The translations under genes and the position numbers were made by a program. A stretch of DNA of 64,000 nucleotides, taken from Parietaria judaica (Eukaryota > Streptophyta > Magnoliopsida > Rosales > Urticaceae). The first letter of the stretch is position 1, and the number at the start of each line of letters is the position of its first letter. The stretch spans positions 26,068,001 to 26,132,000 of the forward strand of contig OX940869.1 in the NCBI GenBank assembly GCA_954871525.1, in the 5' to 3' direction. Under the pieces are notes generated by a model that ran no database searches, had not been told where the DNA came from, and worked only from the letters and a program-made list of their open reading frames with translations. Below, in pieces: positions 1 through 10,888 of this stretch.

Positions 1-839
1 TGGCGGGTCATGTAATTATTTCAAAATTGTACATTTTTTTTCTTCCTTAGAGATTCATTATGATTTTGAGGAGTGAGGCTTGATTTTGCTCTTTATTTGG
101 TGATTTTATTTAGGAATATTTTTTGGCAAGTGTATATACTCGAGGCTTTGAGAGACGCTTTGCTTGCGTCTCTTATTGCCATACAACACACTGAAAATAA
201 TTTTGTCCTTTTTTATTTATATTTTTCTTTGATATTAATGTTTCACGCCTTTTAGTTTTATTTCGGTTTGTTTTATTTTTTTTTTCATTACAAATTGAGA
301 GATGCTGTAAAACTTCTCAAACTTGGGCACGCCGGCGACATCCCGGCGAAACGCCATTTTTTGAGAAACATCGGAAGAAATCCTTACCGAAGCCGTTGCC
401 TTTTCCCATTTTTTGGAAAATGTCGCTCAGCACGCCAAGAAATTTTCGCTCATCATTTATACACAAAAATGACGAAAACCACACCGAAATCCGATTGGTC
501 AGGGCCGAATTTTTCGATGGATAGGGAGGGAGGGAGGCGTAGAGAGAGGGAAAGAGACGGAAGAGAGAGAGAGATATGAAAGGCTAGAGTTTTCTAGAAA
601 ATGTTGTTTAAATATGTTGATGGGTTTAATTTTTTTAGGCCTTGTGGGGCTTCAATATAAATTAGTGTATAAATTAATATAATTTTTATAAATTTAAAGC
701 CTTATTGCTCTATATTTTTATGAAATTTTTAGGCCTCATAGTTTTATATTTTATGATATTGCAACTGTAATATTTTCAAGAGAAATATAATGAGTAGCTA
801 CATTCATATGTTTACATTATGTTTTAGCAAATTTAAGGT
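1..839. other. AT-rich stretch without a recognisable gene
   Basis: Only short open frames occur and none resembles a known protein. The part around 300-480 is more GC-rich and the part around 520-575 is a purine-rich GAGA tract. I see no splice pattern or repeat boundary that would give it an identity. Confidence 0.5.
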
Positions 840-1020
840 TTTTATTTGCAAAATAGATAAACATTGACTATTTTATCAATTGTTAACATGGTTATCATGG
901 TTAATATGACTATTTTTATAATGCTTAGTATGATTAATTGGTTATTTTACAATATTAACCAAACGTTGGCTATTTTACCAATTTTAAACTATCAAGTTGG
1001 CTATTTAACTTAAACTCCCT
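840..1020. repeat. Remnant of a MULE-like MITE
   Basis: The text contains the words 'ttggctattttacc' and 'aaccaaacgttggctatt', which also occur in the terminal arms of the elements at 23242-24729 and 46680-47351. Only one diverged arm can be seen, so this is a truncated copy. No target duplication is visible. Confidence 0.4.

Positions 1021-1026
<6 letters not shown>

Positions 1027-1075
<49 letters not shown>
1027..1075. repeat. (TA)n microsatellite
   Basis: An uninterrupted run of about 24 TA units. Confidence 0.95.
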
Positions 1076-1078
<3 letters not shown>

Positions 1079-1139
1079 GCTATCAATTTAATAGTATAAT
1101 TGCTTAATTTTAAGTAAAAATAAATTGTATTATTTTCAT

Positions 1140-1257
1140 CAACGTGCGGTATGTCCGTGAAATTTATTCGATATTTACGGCATGTAGCATGCCCTTTTTT
1201 GAATTTTTTCCGTCGACATGCCAGTAAAATAAAGGGACCGAAACGGTGGAGACAACG
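1140..1257. repeat. Relic of a hAT-type MITE with 'cggcatg' motifs
   Basis: The words 'gcggtatgtccgtgaaat', 'gcatgccc', 'cgacatgcc' and a terminal 'cgacattt' are shared with the better preserved copies at 53547-53994 and 54999-55674. Only one end survives and no target duplication was found. Confidence 0.45.
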
Positions 1258-1978
1258 ACATTTAACACCTTACTCTTATCCTTACATATTCATTATTTTC
1301 AATTTTTAATTTTAAATAAATATATTTTATATTTAAGACCCCTAAGTAGTGAAAGTCAAATCCTGTGTAGAAAGCAAAAAAAAAAATTACTTTAGATTCA
1401 AAGTAAAAAATAATGACGAAATTACTTAAAGTCAACAAATACGAAGCGAAATAATTTTTTTGTCGGTCGATTTATAGCATAGAGCAACCGAACTAGACTT
1501 AAAATACTCATCTAACTATATAGCATTTTCTCTCATTTGAATTCAACGAAATTAGACAAAAAATTGATGCCTTACATTTATTAACTTTAAATATTTTTAC
1601 CGTCTGCCACTTCAACCAATCAACTTAAAATATTTTCACCGCGAGTGTCTAAAAATAAAACGCACCGACTTTGCGATAGTACACCCTTACCACCAACCAA
1701 GTACATGACAACGAAGCCCATGATACGGTCCAACCTTTGACCCTTGTGGGCCCACAATCATCCTTCAAACTGGCCCATGTGAATGGATCGTGTGGTTCCA
1801 CATCGTAATGAGCCCAAAAGCCCAACAAGGCTGATGTGATATGACCAATAAAATCTAGGATATTTTCAAATATTGTGATACACTTCCCTCAAATCTCGAC
1901 TTCAAATTTAAGTGAAGCTGACAATTCAGCAAGGTACTATATCAAAAGTAAGATTTTACCTAACAACCGCGGGTTTTC
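1258..1978. other. Intergenic sequence, nothing assigned
   Basis: AT-rich sequence with no coherent open frame or repeat boundary that I can support. Confidence 0.5.
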
Positions 1979-2682
1979 TGGACTTTCTGCAACCCGACTT
2001 GATCCTGTTCTAAGAAGCCCGGTGTTTTATAATCGATCGGGTCAGGGTCAATATAAACTGAAGCCGGAAAAGTTTGTTTTTTAAAATTATTTTTATTATC
2101 TAGTTAAGGAATAAGTGCAGTAAAAGTACTCAAAAATTATATAAAGAAAAAATATGACTTATATTCCCAAACTTTTTTAATCACGGCAAAGTATATAATG
2201 TGTAAAAACTATATATTCCGTAGTGTTCTGTGCATTTTTTGAGACATAAAAATTGGGCTCCATTAGCAAAAGTCAAATCCCATTAGTCAAAGTCAAAACT
2301 CATCGCTGAAAGTCAAAGCCGACTTGATCCTGGACTTTCTGCAACCCGACTTGATCTTGTTCTAAGAAGCCCGGTGTTTTATAATCGATCGGGTCAGGGT
2401 CAATATAAATTGAAGCCGGAAAAGTTTGTTTTTTAAAATTATTTTTATTATCTAGTTAAGGAATAAGTGCAGTAAAAGTACTCAAAAATTATATAAAGAA
2501 AAAATATGACTTATATTCCCAAACTTTTTTAATCACGGCAAAGTATATAATGTGTAAAAATTATATATTCCGTAGTGTTATGTGCATTTTTTTGAGACAT
2601 AAAAATTGGGCTCCATTAGCAAAAGTCAAAGCCCATTAGTCAAAGTCAAAACTCATCGGTGAAAGTCAAAGCCCACCGACGA
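1979..2682. repeat. 352-bp tandem duplication spanning an LTR boundary
   Basis: The block at 1979-2330 is repeated almost exactly at 2331-2682. Each copy holds about 245 bp of flanking DNA followed by the first ~107 bp of a long terminal repeat that begins TGTT at 2224 and at 2576. The breakpoint lies inside the LTR, so the duplication came after the retrotransposon insertion. Confidence 0.85.
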
Positions 2683-3209
2683 AGTTGGAGACCAAAGGCC
2701 CAAGACCCAAAGCATTAAGCGAGGCCCGGAGCAAAAAAAAAACGAAGAAGACAAAGCCCTTGATCGAAAAGGCACCTCCTGACGAGGTCTCCCAACGAGG
2801 CTCCTGACGAGGTCCCCCGACGAGTCCTCCGACTAGCCTCCCGACGAGGTCCCCCCGACGAGGTCCTCCGATGAGCCTCCTGACGAGGTCCCCCGACGAG
2901 GTCCTCGACGAGCCTGCCGATGAGCCCCCCGACGAGCCTCCCGACGAGCTCCCCCCGACAAGCCTAACGACGAGGTCCCTGACGAGCTACCTCGCCATAG
3001 CATGACGAAGGAATATCTCACAATAATTTCACACGACGAGGAGATCCGAGCTTACGACGATCCTCGGGAAGTCCTCTAGATTCTCCCGGACTCAACATAC
3101 AAGCTCGTGGACACCCAAAAGGCACTATAGGCAAGCTACGGAGCACCGATGAGGCCCTCGCCATGACGAGGAGATCCGAGCTTACGACGATCCTCGGGAA
3201 GTCCTCTAT
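2576..3209 (+). mobile_element. Truncated LTR fragment (copy A) with CGACGAGG minisatellite
   Basis: The stretch begins TGTTATGTGC and shares ordered words with the minus-strand copy at 57890-59349, for example the segments around 'actcaacatacaagctcg' and 'gacgatcctcgg'. Positions 2770-2990 are a degenerate minisatellite of units such as 'cccgacgaggtcc'. A partial internal duplication with 140-bp period (3035-3076 against 3175-3216) occurs near its end. There is no second LTR or internal domain nearby, so it is a truncated solo fragment. The long open frames here are repeat translations, not genes. Confidence 0.65.
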
Positions 3210-3411
3210 ATGCTTTCACATAATGGAGCTTTTTCGCAGTAACAAATAGCAAAAAAATAATAATAATTCAATTGATAGCCATTTAGTGGAATAATCATGG
3301 TGTTTTACTAGTGGGAACTAGTGAATCACAAAAACAAACCATAGGCTTTTTCTCATTTATAATGCTTATTTGACGCTGCGAAGTTGAGAACTAAGATACT
3401 ATATATGATTA

Positions 3412-3935
3412 GCGGTGCAAATAATACCGGAAAATCGGGTAATAATTCGAATCCGAATATGTATCCGAATTTAATATCCGAATCCGGATTTCGGATCCGG
3501 GTACCCGTATCCGGATTAGAACCGGATACGGGTACCGGGTATAAAAATTCAAAAAATCGGGTACCCGGTTTTTTGAATTTTTTCTTTAATTTTTTGGGTT
3601 TCTTTCTTAGGGTTCGTCTGATGTACTTATGCTTGATACGCGAGACTGTTTTTTTTTTATGCATTTTAATTTTAATACAATGAATATATGTTTTTTATTT
3701 TTGAGATGATATACTTTTTTAAAAAAATAAAAAGAAAACGGGTAGTAAATCCGGGTTGTTTCCAAAACCGGGTACTGGGTAGTAAATCCGGGTATCAAAA
3801 ACTAGATATCCGGATTTCAAGTACCTGGATTTCGGGTACCGGATCCGGATATCGATTTTTGGATACTCAGTTTCCGAATCCGGGTACCGGGTACCTCAAA
3901 AAAACCGGATACCCTACCCGGTTTCACCCTATGAT
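3412..3935. repeat. Probable hAT-type MITE rich in 'gggtaccgg' words
   Basis: The element carries many GGGTACC / CCGGAT palindromic words near both ends. Its ends read 'tagcggtgcaaa' on the left and, as reverse complement, 'tagggtgaaacc' on the right. Subterminal short repeats of this sort with a TAG-GGTG end fit the hAT superfamily. I could not find a clean 8-bp duplication, so the boundaries are approximate. Confidence 0.5.
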
Positions 3936-4992
3936 AGTACATTAGGTTTTATATACATAAAAAGATACTACAACTGGCATATTTAGGATTTATTTTTTAT
4001 ATTTAAATTATGTATTGGATATTACGAGGTTCAAAATTTTTCCGATTATCCGTCTTGCCGGTAGTCATCGGCAAATATTCTATGCCAATCGATTATCCGT
4101 AAAAACAGTGTAAGAATAACAAAAAATTGGGTATTTAATGAAAAAAATTCCACTTTTCAACAATTTTAGACAAAAGTATCTTCAATACAAAAAAAAAAAA
4201 AAAAAAAAACAACAACTATTTTAGTATAACATGATTTTATTTGAATATTTACATACGTGAGAGTGAGACTATATTTTATTTACATATGTAAGCTTAGTAA
4301 ATATATTCTTAAAACTATTTTGGTAGTTTTTCATCGATAAGCCTCGATAAGTGTCGGTAACAATAAGCTAATGTTTTATTAGTTTTCCATCGATGATCTT
4401 TGAAAATTCTCAAAAACGGCAACCGATTTATCGGCAAAAACGGCATTTTAAACGGTGGGATACTGTATTGAATTCAACTTATATCTCAATAAGTTTCTTA
4501 ATTATGGAAGTGAAAGAAAGGGAGTAGCTGGTGTGGTGGGTGACATCTTATATAATTTCTGTTAGTGTAAAAGAAAGGGATAAAAAGAAGGAATCGTAGA
4601 AGTATTATTGGAAATGAATTTATGCAAGTGTAAGCTACATCTCAAAGACAGTCAGAGGAACTGTGGTGTGTGTCAGATTGGCATTGTTTGTTTGTTCAGG
4701 TGTTGAAAATCGATACGCATTTCAAGCCCAACCACATGCTTTGCTCTTTGCATCAACATCATCATCATCATCGTTCCATTGCCCAAAATTACAACATGAG
4801 ACAAACTTCAAACTCCATAGCTTGCTTTACCATAAAGCATCACGAATTAATATACTCCTAATTTATTCAATTCAAACAACATTGTGTATTACAACGAATT
4901 GTGAGCTCACTATTAGAAGAACCCATGTATACAAACTCATCTTTTACCTTCAATTAATCAAAATACAACAAAAATAATCACTCCCCATTTCC
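3936..4992. other. Intergenic region downstream of the peroxidase
   Basis: A 'cgataa / ttatcg'-rich stretch at about 4320-4460 resembles the subterminal part of the hAT-type element at 20523-22637. A poly(A) tract lies at 4190-4209. The last ~100 bases before 4993 are probably the 3' untranslated region of the minus-strand peroxidase. No other gene was recognised. Confidence 0.45.
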
Positions 4993-6000
4993 TCAGTTAA
5001 CCTGATCACACCGGCGTCTGACCTCGCCGCCCTTCCCGGTCTTCACCCCGTAGACACTGAGCTTCGCCATGGCCGCGGAGAAGTCCTTGAAAAACCGCCC
5101 CTCGTCCCTCGCGTAAAGCTCCACGAACGGCTTCGTCGTTGCGTCGCCGTACAGGCCGTGGTCGGATCTCAGCAGCCCCAGACCCCTTTGGATATTCTGG
5201 AAGTACATGTTGTCGAATTTGTTCGGGGTCATGATGTCGTTGAAGACGGACAGCGTCGGGTTGGCGCGGTAGTCCGAGCAGGCCTTACGCAGCCCGTCCG
5301 CGAACCTCGGGTTGTAACTCGCGCTGGATCCTCCGGTCCGGTTGTAGATTTCGGAGGTGAACTCTGAGCAGTGGGAGAATCCGACGGTGTGGGCCCCGCT
5401 CAGCGCCACCATCTCCTGCACGGAGAATCCGCGCATTGCGAAGAGTTTCGCGATCTGCGCCATGGGCATCGACGGCGTGGGGAGGTACCCGGCGACGGAG
5501 GCCGAGGAGGAAACGCGCGAGTCCCGGCGGCCGAAGGCGAGCGGGAAGGAGGGGCCGCCGAGCATTACTAGCAGGTCGCGGACTGCTGCGGCGAGGATGT
5601 CGGAGCAGGAGACGGTGGCGGGGCAGGCGAGCTCGAGCGCGGTCTTGGCGCGGACGACGGCGTCGAAGGCGTCGCCGGGGAGGGAGAGGTTGATGTCGGC
5701 GTCGCGCTCGGCGCGGCGGAAGGGCGTGGAGGAGAGGAGGATGGAGGCGTCGCAGCCGTTGAGGAGGCAGTCGTGGAAGAAGAGGCGCAGCGCCGCCGCG
5801 GCGGTGGTCGGGCTCGCGATCTGCTTGTCGGTGATGGTCTGCCGCATTATCTCCTCGAATCTGGGGCACGATCTCCGGTAGAAGCTCGGGGAGAGCCGCG
5901 GCGGCGACTGGCGGTTTCCGCGGCCGGGCTTGGACTCCGCCGGAGAGAGGAGGAGGAGAACGAGGAAGGCGAAGAGGAGCTTGTGGCCGTGGATCGCCAT
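4993..6000 (-). CDS. Class III secretory peroxidase, intronless
   Basis: A 335-residue haem peroxidase of the plant secretory pathway, which uses H2O2 to oxidise phenolic substrates in the cell wall or vacuole. Residues 1-23 form a signal peptide with a leucine-rich core. The distal site is RLFFHDC with Arg72 and His76. The proximal haem ligand is His204 in SGAHTVGFSHC. All eight conserved cysteines are present (45, 78, 83, 126, 132, 211, 241, 331), so the four usual disulphides can form. Length is normal for the family. The frame is uninterrupted, whereas many class III genes keep three introns; intronless members occur in the Arabidopsis PER31/41/63/65 group, and this may be one of them. 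The coding region is strikingly GC-rich compared with its AT-rich surroundings. The ATG at 6000 is the first in frame and gives a complete signal peptide. The physiological substrate cannot be told. Confidence 0.96.
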   Translation of the reverse strand: MAIHGHKLLFAFLVLLLLSPAESKPGRGNRQSPPRLSPSFYRRSCPRFEEIMRQTITDKQIASPTTAAAALRLFFHDCLLNGCDASILLSSTPFRRAERDADINLSLPGDAFDAVVRAKTALELACPATVSCSDILAAAVRDLLVMLGGPSFPLAFGRRDSRVSSSASVAGYLPTPSMPMAQIAKLFAMRGFSVQEMVALSGAHTVGFSHCSEFTSEIYNRTGGSSASYNPRFADGLRKACSDYRANPTLSVFNDIMTPNKFDNMYFQNIQRGLGLLRSDHGLYGDATTKPFVELYARDEGRFFKDFSAAMAKLSVYGVKTGKGGEVRRRCDQVN

Positions 6001-6413
6001 TGTTGGGAGTGAGAGTGAGAGGAGCGAGCTTTGTGGAGAGAGTGAGAGGGTTTTACAGAGACTGAGTGAAGAAGATGAAGAAGAGCGAGTGGGAGAGACG
6101 CGCTTTGTTAATTTAATTGTTTTTGGAAAATGGAAGAAGAGCGAGTGGGAGAGACGCGCTTTATTAATTTAATTGTTTTTGTAAAATGGTTTTGTGGAGA
6201 GTCCACCAATCACGGGAAGCTTGTGGGCGCGTGGGGATAGGACGCGTCGTTATTGGTGTTAGCTGTCTGTAATCTGTATAAAATAAAGTCAGAGAGCCAG
6301 GTGTTCGTGTGACGACGACGAGTAACACAAGATTAAATTAAAGACAAAAATTAAACGCCTTAAAAATATAAGCAAATGCCCGCCCAAAAAATGCCCAAAT
6401 TTACTAAGGGTAA
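6001..6413 (-). promoter_or_regulatory. Peroxidase upstream region with a 56-bp tandem duplication
   Basis: This is the 5' flank of the peroxidase. The first ~100 bases are GA-rich on the plus strand (CT-rich on the coding strand), as in many plant leaders. A 56-bp block around 6077-6132 is repeated directly after itself. The region is cut off by the hAT element at 6422, so the promoter has only about 420 bp before mobile DNA begins. No TATA box was assigned. Confidence 0.5.
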
Positions 6414-6421
6414 ACTGCGGC

Positions 6422-9400
6422 TAGAGGTGAAATTCGCGATCGGACTGTAGACGTCGCGATCGTCGCGACGAGGAGGGCGTGAATCGCGATGCGTCGCGAT
6501 CGGAGGGTCGTTAATCGCGATCGTCGCGACGTGGGTCGTTAATCGCGACCCACAACCCAGGATCCGCGTGATTTTGGCCAATCACAAGCCGACACGTCAC
6601 TGATCCGAGGGGGTGCGAAAATTGTGTTTGTTTTGGGCGTAAATCCCAAAAATTTTACCCGAATTTTATTACCCAACCACAATTCCTACCCACTTTACTC
6701 GAATTTCAACCTAAAAATTTCAAATTTAAAAATTTTTTCACCCACTTTCCCCTCACAATTATTCACCCACTTCACCCACCACAATAATTATTCACCCACC
6801 CCACTCTCTCCTCAAACCCTATAAATACCACCTCTTCCTCCCTCATTTCTTCACCAACAATCTCTCAACTCTCTCTCAAATTCTCTCAATTCTCAAAGTT
6901 TTTTCCACTCTCAAGCTCTAAAGTTCCAAAGTTCTAAATTTCTCAATTTCTAAAGTTCTCTCATTAATATGTCTCGAAGAAGCGGCGGTAGTTCCGGGGG
7001 TCGAAGGGCGGCCAGGAATTTGCAACCCCAATTTCTACAAGGGGGAACATCGCAGCCTTGTCCCGACGACTACATTCCCGTTATGCTACCGTCAGAAATG
7101 TTCCCTTCCCCTGCCAATCCAAATTATCCTGACGATACAGTACGGTCTCAAAGACCTAATCTAGTCCGGGCGTTGGCCCACCACCAAGCCAATCCCGATC
7201 GTGTGTCCCGAGAGTTGGTCGAAGCGGTGGCTCAATCTAGGGGGGAAATAACGATCCTTTTTTCGATCTCATGTTTCGGGAAGGTGCCGATTACAGAGCT
7301 CAAGGTCCCGAAGGTGCCGATCCCGACGAAACTCAAGGCCCCGAAGATGCCGATCCCGACCATACTCAACGTCCCGACGATGCCGATGCCGATCCCGACG
7401 ACTATCAAACGCCGCCCTCGATCCGTGGTTCAAATGTTGGGGTTTACAACCGCGGGTCTTCCAATCAAGATAGCGGTGAAGCCTCCGTTGCCCGTCCTCG
7501 ACGTGCTCGACGTCCTTCAACCGGGTAATAACCTTTATTCATTTGTTTATTTCATTAATTATTAATATTTATTAATTAATAAGTTAGTACTTAGAAATAA
7601 TTAATTATTAATAATTAATAAATAATAAATATTAATCCGTTTTTAATTATTAATAATTATTCAATAATAATCACTTGAAAGTCTTAGTATGCTCTGTGGT
7701 TGCGGTTCCGACTGATCTTCCACATCAGAAACGAGTTTCTTGAGATTTAATAATCATTTAATCATATTATCTTGAATATTTAATTTCGTTTAATTTTTTA
7801 ACCTTAAATATTATAGTTTAATTATTTTAGTTTAATTAATTAATTTGTCACGTCTCTTGAAAGTCTTAGTATGCTCTGTGGTTGCGGTTTCGACTGATCT
7901 TCCACACCAGAAACGATTTTCTTGAGATTTAATAAGTTAACGGGATTAAAAATGGTAATTTGTATGTGTGGTGATTATTATAAAGTTCTTAATGGAATAC
8001 GGTGTCTTAGAAAGATTGGTTTTTAAATAAGGTTTGCTTTGCAATCTCCTCCAAGCTAGCCTGGGAACCTCGGGGAGTTCTGTCTAGAAAAGCTTGGGCC
8101 TAAAGCGAGATCATAGCATCCTTTCCAGTCGATCTGGCCGTGGAACCTCGGGGAGTTCCGTCAAAAAGAGCTTGATAATGATTTCCACACATAGAAAATA
8201 CCATTTTTAATTCCGTTAACTCTTTTAATTAACTATATGAAATTTAATTTAATTAATATGATTAATGTTAAGATATAATAAATGTAATATTTTTTGTAAT
8301 ACTTAATTTATTATTAATCCGATGTAATATTCCTTTGTTTTAACAGCGCAACTCCTTCGGCCCTGGCGTGGGGACGACCAAACACGGCCCCAGTGTGGGA
8401 ATTTTTCCACGAAGATCGGCGGTTGGAGAATGGCGAACGCATCAAACTCGCCACGTGCAAAAAATGCGGCAAAGTACTAGACGCGATGGGTGACCTCGGA
8501 ACCGGATACTTGAAAAGACACGCAAGAGCATGCTTCCCGACCGGGCAGCTCGAAGAGGTAAACACAGCACAGGTAAGTGCCCTTTCTGCAGTTAATTTAC
8601 GGAAATGGACCCTCGAATGGATAATTTCTACGGGCGTGCCGCTGAGTTTTGTCGAAAATCCCAACCATACCCGATATATGCAACGGATTAATCCGACGTA
8701 CCAGCAGTTTTCCCGTACAACTTATACCCAAGACATGGAAACCGCATATGCTATGCAAAAAAACCTTTTGGTCGATTTTTTTAAAATGTCTAGCATAAAC
8801 GTCGCTTTTACCACCGACCTGTGGAGCGGTCCAAGTTTAAACGACTATATGAGTCTGACCGCCCATTACGTAGACGACGAGTGGAATCCATGTCAAAGGC
8901 TTTTAAACCTATCGCCATTCGAGGGTCGTCATACCGGGCAAAACATTGCTGAAAAATTAATTGCATTATTTAATGATTGGGGTTTACAAAACCGGGTAAT
9001 TTCCATTACCTTAGACAATGCCGCAAACAACAACGCCGCGATTTTAATCTTGGAATCTAGTTTGCCCGGTTCGCCATTTAAAAATATTTTACATCAACGT
9101 TGTGCTTGTCACATAATAAATTTAATTGCACGAACCGGCGAACATCAAATTGCTAACCATCTTGATAAAATACGCGGCATTGTTGATTGGATCCGGCATC
9201 CTCAAACCACCGGTAGGTGGAGAAAGTTTTGTAAAGACCACAATCACCGCGCTAACAAGTTTGGTTTAGATAATAATACACGTTGGAACTCTACATATTT
9301 AATGGTTTCAGTTGTTTGTAGACAGCGGCTGCCGTTAGACCACTTCCTCGGGATGGAACTCGAGCCACAGAACCGGATCACGGAGGCGGATTGGGAAACG

Positions 9401-10886
9401 GCCCAGAAATTTACCCAATTTCTTAAACCATTTTACGCTATTACGCTAAATTTTTCAAACCAAAAAAGGCCCTCTTTAAACCACGGTCTTTCGGGTCTTT
9501 ACCAAATTACGTGTGCTTTCAAAGAATTTGAAAATGACCCTATTATTTCTCCCATTATTCCGGGGATGATTACAAAATACCAAACTTACTGGGATCCACC
9601 CCCGTTTTCGTTTTGCTTCGGTGCTATACTTGATCCCCGTTTTTCGTTTACTTGGGGGCCAATGATGTTAGCCTGCGGGGAAAACCTCGGGGTGGATTAC
9701 CAGAATTATATTAACGTTGTTAACGAAGCCTTTTTTGCATTGTACAGTGAATACGACGCCCGGTTCCCACAGTTCAACGCACAGGAAGAGCAAAGGACAG
9801 TGATGGAGAGCCCAACGAAGACGGGACTAGCGTTTAGCCGGAGACTCAGGCAACGGATAGATCGCGGGGAAGCAGGGGAATCCAGCACGGGACCGCCACG
9901 GGCGGACATACCGGAGGGCGCACCGGCAGAAGTTAAGCGATACTACGGCCTACGGTTCGAGGACGATTCAGGCGAGTTCGATGTCATAAAGTGGTGGAAG
10001 AATCAACGGGACAGATTCCCGATATTGGCGAGAATGGCGAGGGATATACTGTCCATCCCCATTTCAAGCGTTGCTTCGGAGAGCGCATTCAGTACGGCTC
10101 AGTACGTCATAAACGACCGGAGGGCGTCAACCACCAACACACACGTCGAGCAAATAGTGGTGTTGAATGATTTGTTGTACCACAACCCGGTGATTGCCGA
10201 ACGGTCCGACCAAACCGAACTGGAGCTAATGACTGAAAGGTTTAACGCCTTGTATCCCGAGTGACGCAATGTAACCGCCAATGATGTGCTCTTTCCTCTC
10301 TTGGTTTTATGTCCCTAAGGAGGGTTTTACAAGAGAGGTTTTAGTGAGGCATCTTGTAATATTTACACTGAATATTTACAGCTTTCTTCCACCTTATTGT
10401 AATATTCACAATGAATAATACAACTTTTTTTTTTTAAATATCTCATCTTATCGTATTTATTTATATGTTAAGTAGATTTGTTAAAATTATTAATATTTTA
10501 CAAACTAATATTTATTAACATATGTTACAACTTAAAAATTAATAATAAAAAGCAAGATTATTAATTTGTTACAAAATAATAAGTTATAACATACTTAAAT
10601 ATTAATTTTGAAAAAAAGGGATTATAGATAATAAATTTAAATAATTAACTTACTTACATATAATTTTGAAATAATTAATAAAGTTTTATAGTTAAATTCG
10701 GGTAAAAAGTATTAAAAAAAAAACATTTCAAAAAAATAGGTACTTTCGCCGCAAAAAAAGCCCAGAGATTCGCGAAAAATCGCGAATCACCGCGATTGCC
10801 GGCGTCGCGACGCGTCGCGACCGGAACAGTCGCGATTTTTGACGACTCCGTCGCGACTCGTCGCGACGTCGCCAATCACAGCTCTA
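6422..10886 (+). mobile_element. Complete hAT (Ac-like) DNA transposon
   Basis: The element is 4465 bp. It is flanked by an exact 8-bp duplication ACTGCGGC at 6414-6421 and 10887-10894. The ends are short inverted repeats, TAGAGGTGAAATT on the left and TAGAGCTGTGATT (reverse complement) on the right. Both subterminal regions (6430-6560 and 10760-10875) are crowded with TCGCGAC / CGCGATCG words, likely transposase-binding sites. It encodes one hAT transposase (6969-10264). The insertion hit the end of the fold-back element that continues at 10889. A non-autonomous relative with similar ends and the same TCGCGA words lies at 61969-62303. Confidence 0.93.
6969..10264 (+). CDS. hAT transposase (BED zinc finger, hAT dimerisation domain), exon 1 frameshifted
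   Basis: Transposase of the element above, which would act in the nucleus on its own ends. Exon 2 (8347-10264) is open throughout and ends TGA. It starts with a BED-type finger (C-x2-C about 17 codons after WEFFHED, then H-x3-C), continues with the RNase-H-like core and insertion domain, and ends with the hAT C-terminal dimerisation motif including WWKNQRDRFP and ASESAFSTA. Exon 1 starts at ATG 6969 after a CT-rich leader. A donor after 7524 and an acceptor before 8347 join in frame as ACC-GG/C. The start frame (0) differs from the frame at the donor (2), and the change falls at the G and T runs between about 7240 and 7270. Either a one-base indel broke the gene or a small intron was missed. 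Intron 7525-8346 holds two ~80-bp direct repeats (near 7675 and 7857). Confidence 0.85.
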
Positions 10887-10888
10887 AC

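Noticed and set aside
2833..3021. Open frame with Arg/Gly/Ser-rich product on the minus strand
   Set aside because: It is the translation of the CGACGAGG minisatellite in an LTR fragment, not a gene.
5285..5869. Long open frames overlapping the peroxidase in other frames and on the plus strand
   Set aside because: Shadow frames caused by the high GC content of the peroxidase coding sequence; the products are Arg/Pro-rich and show no domain.
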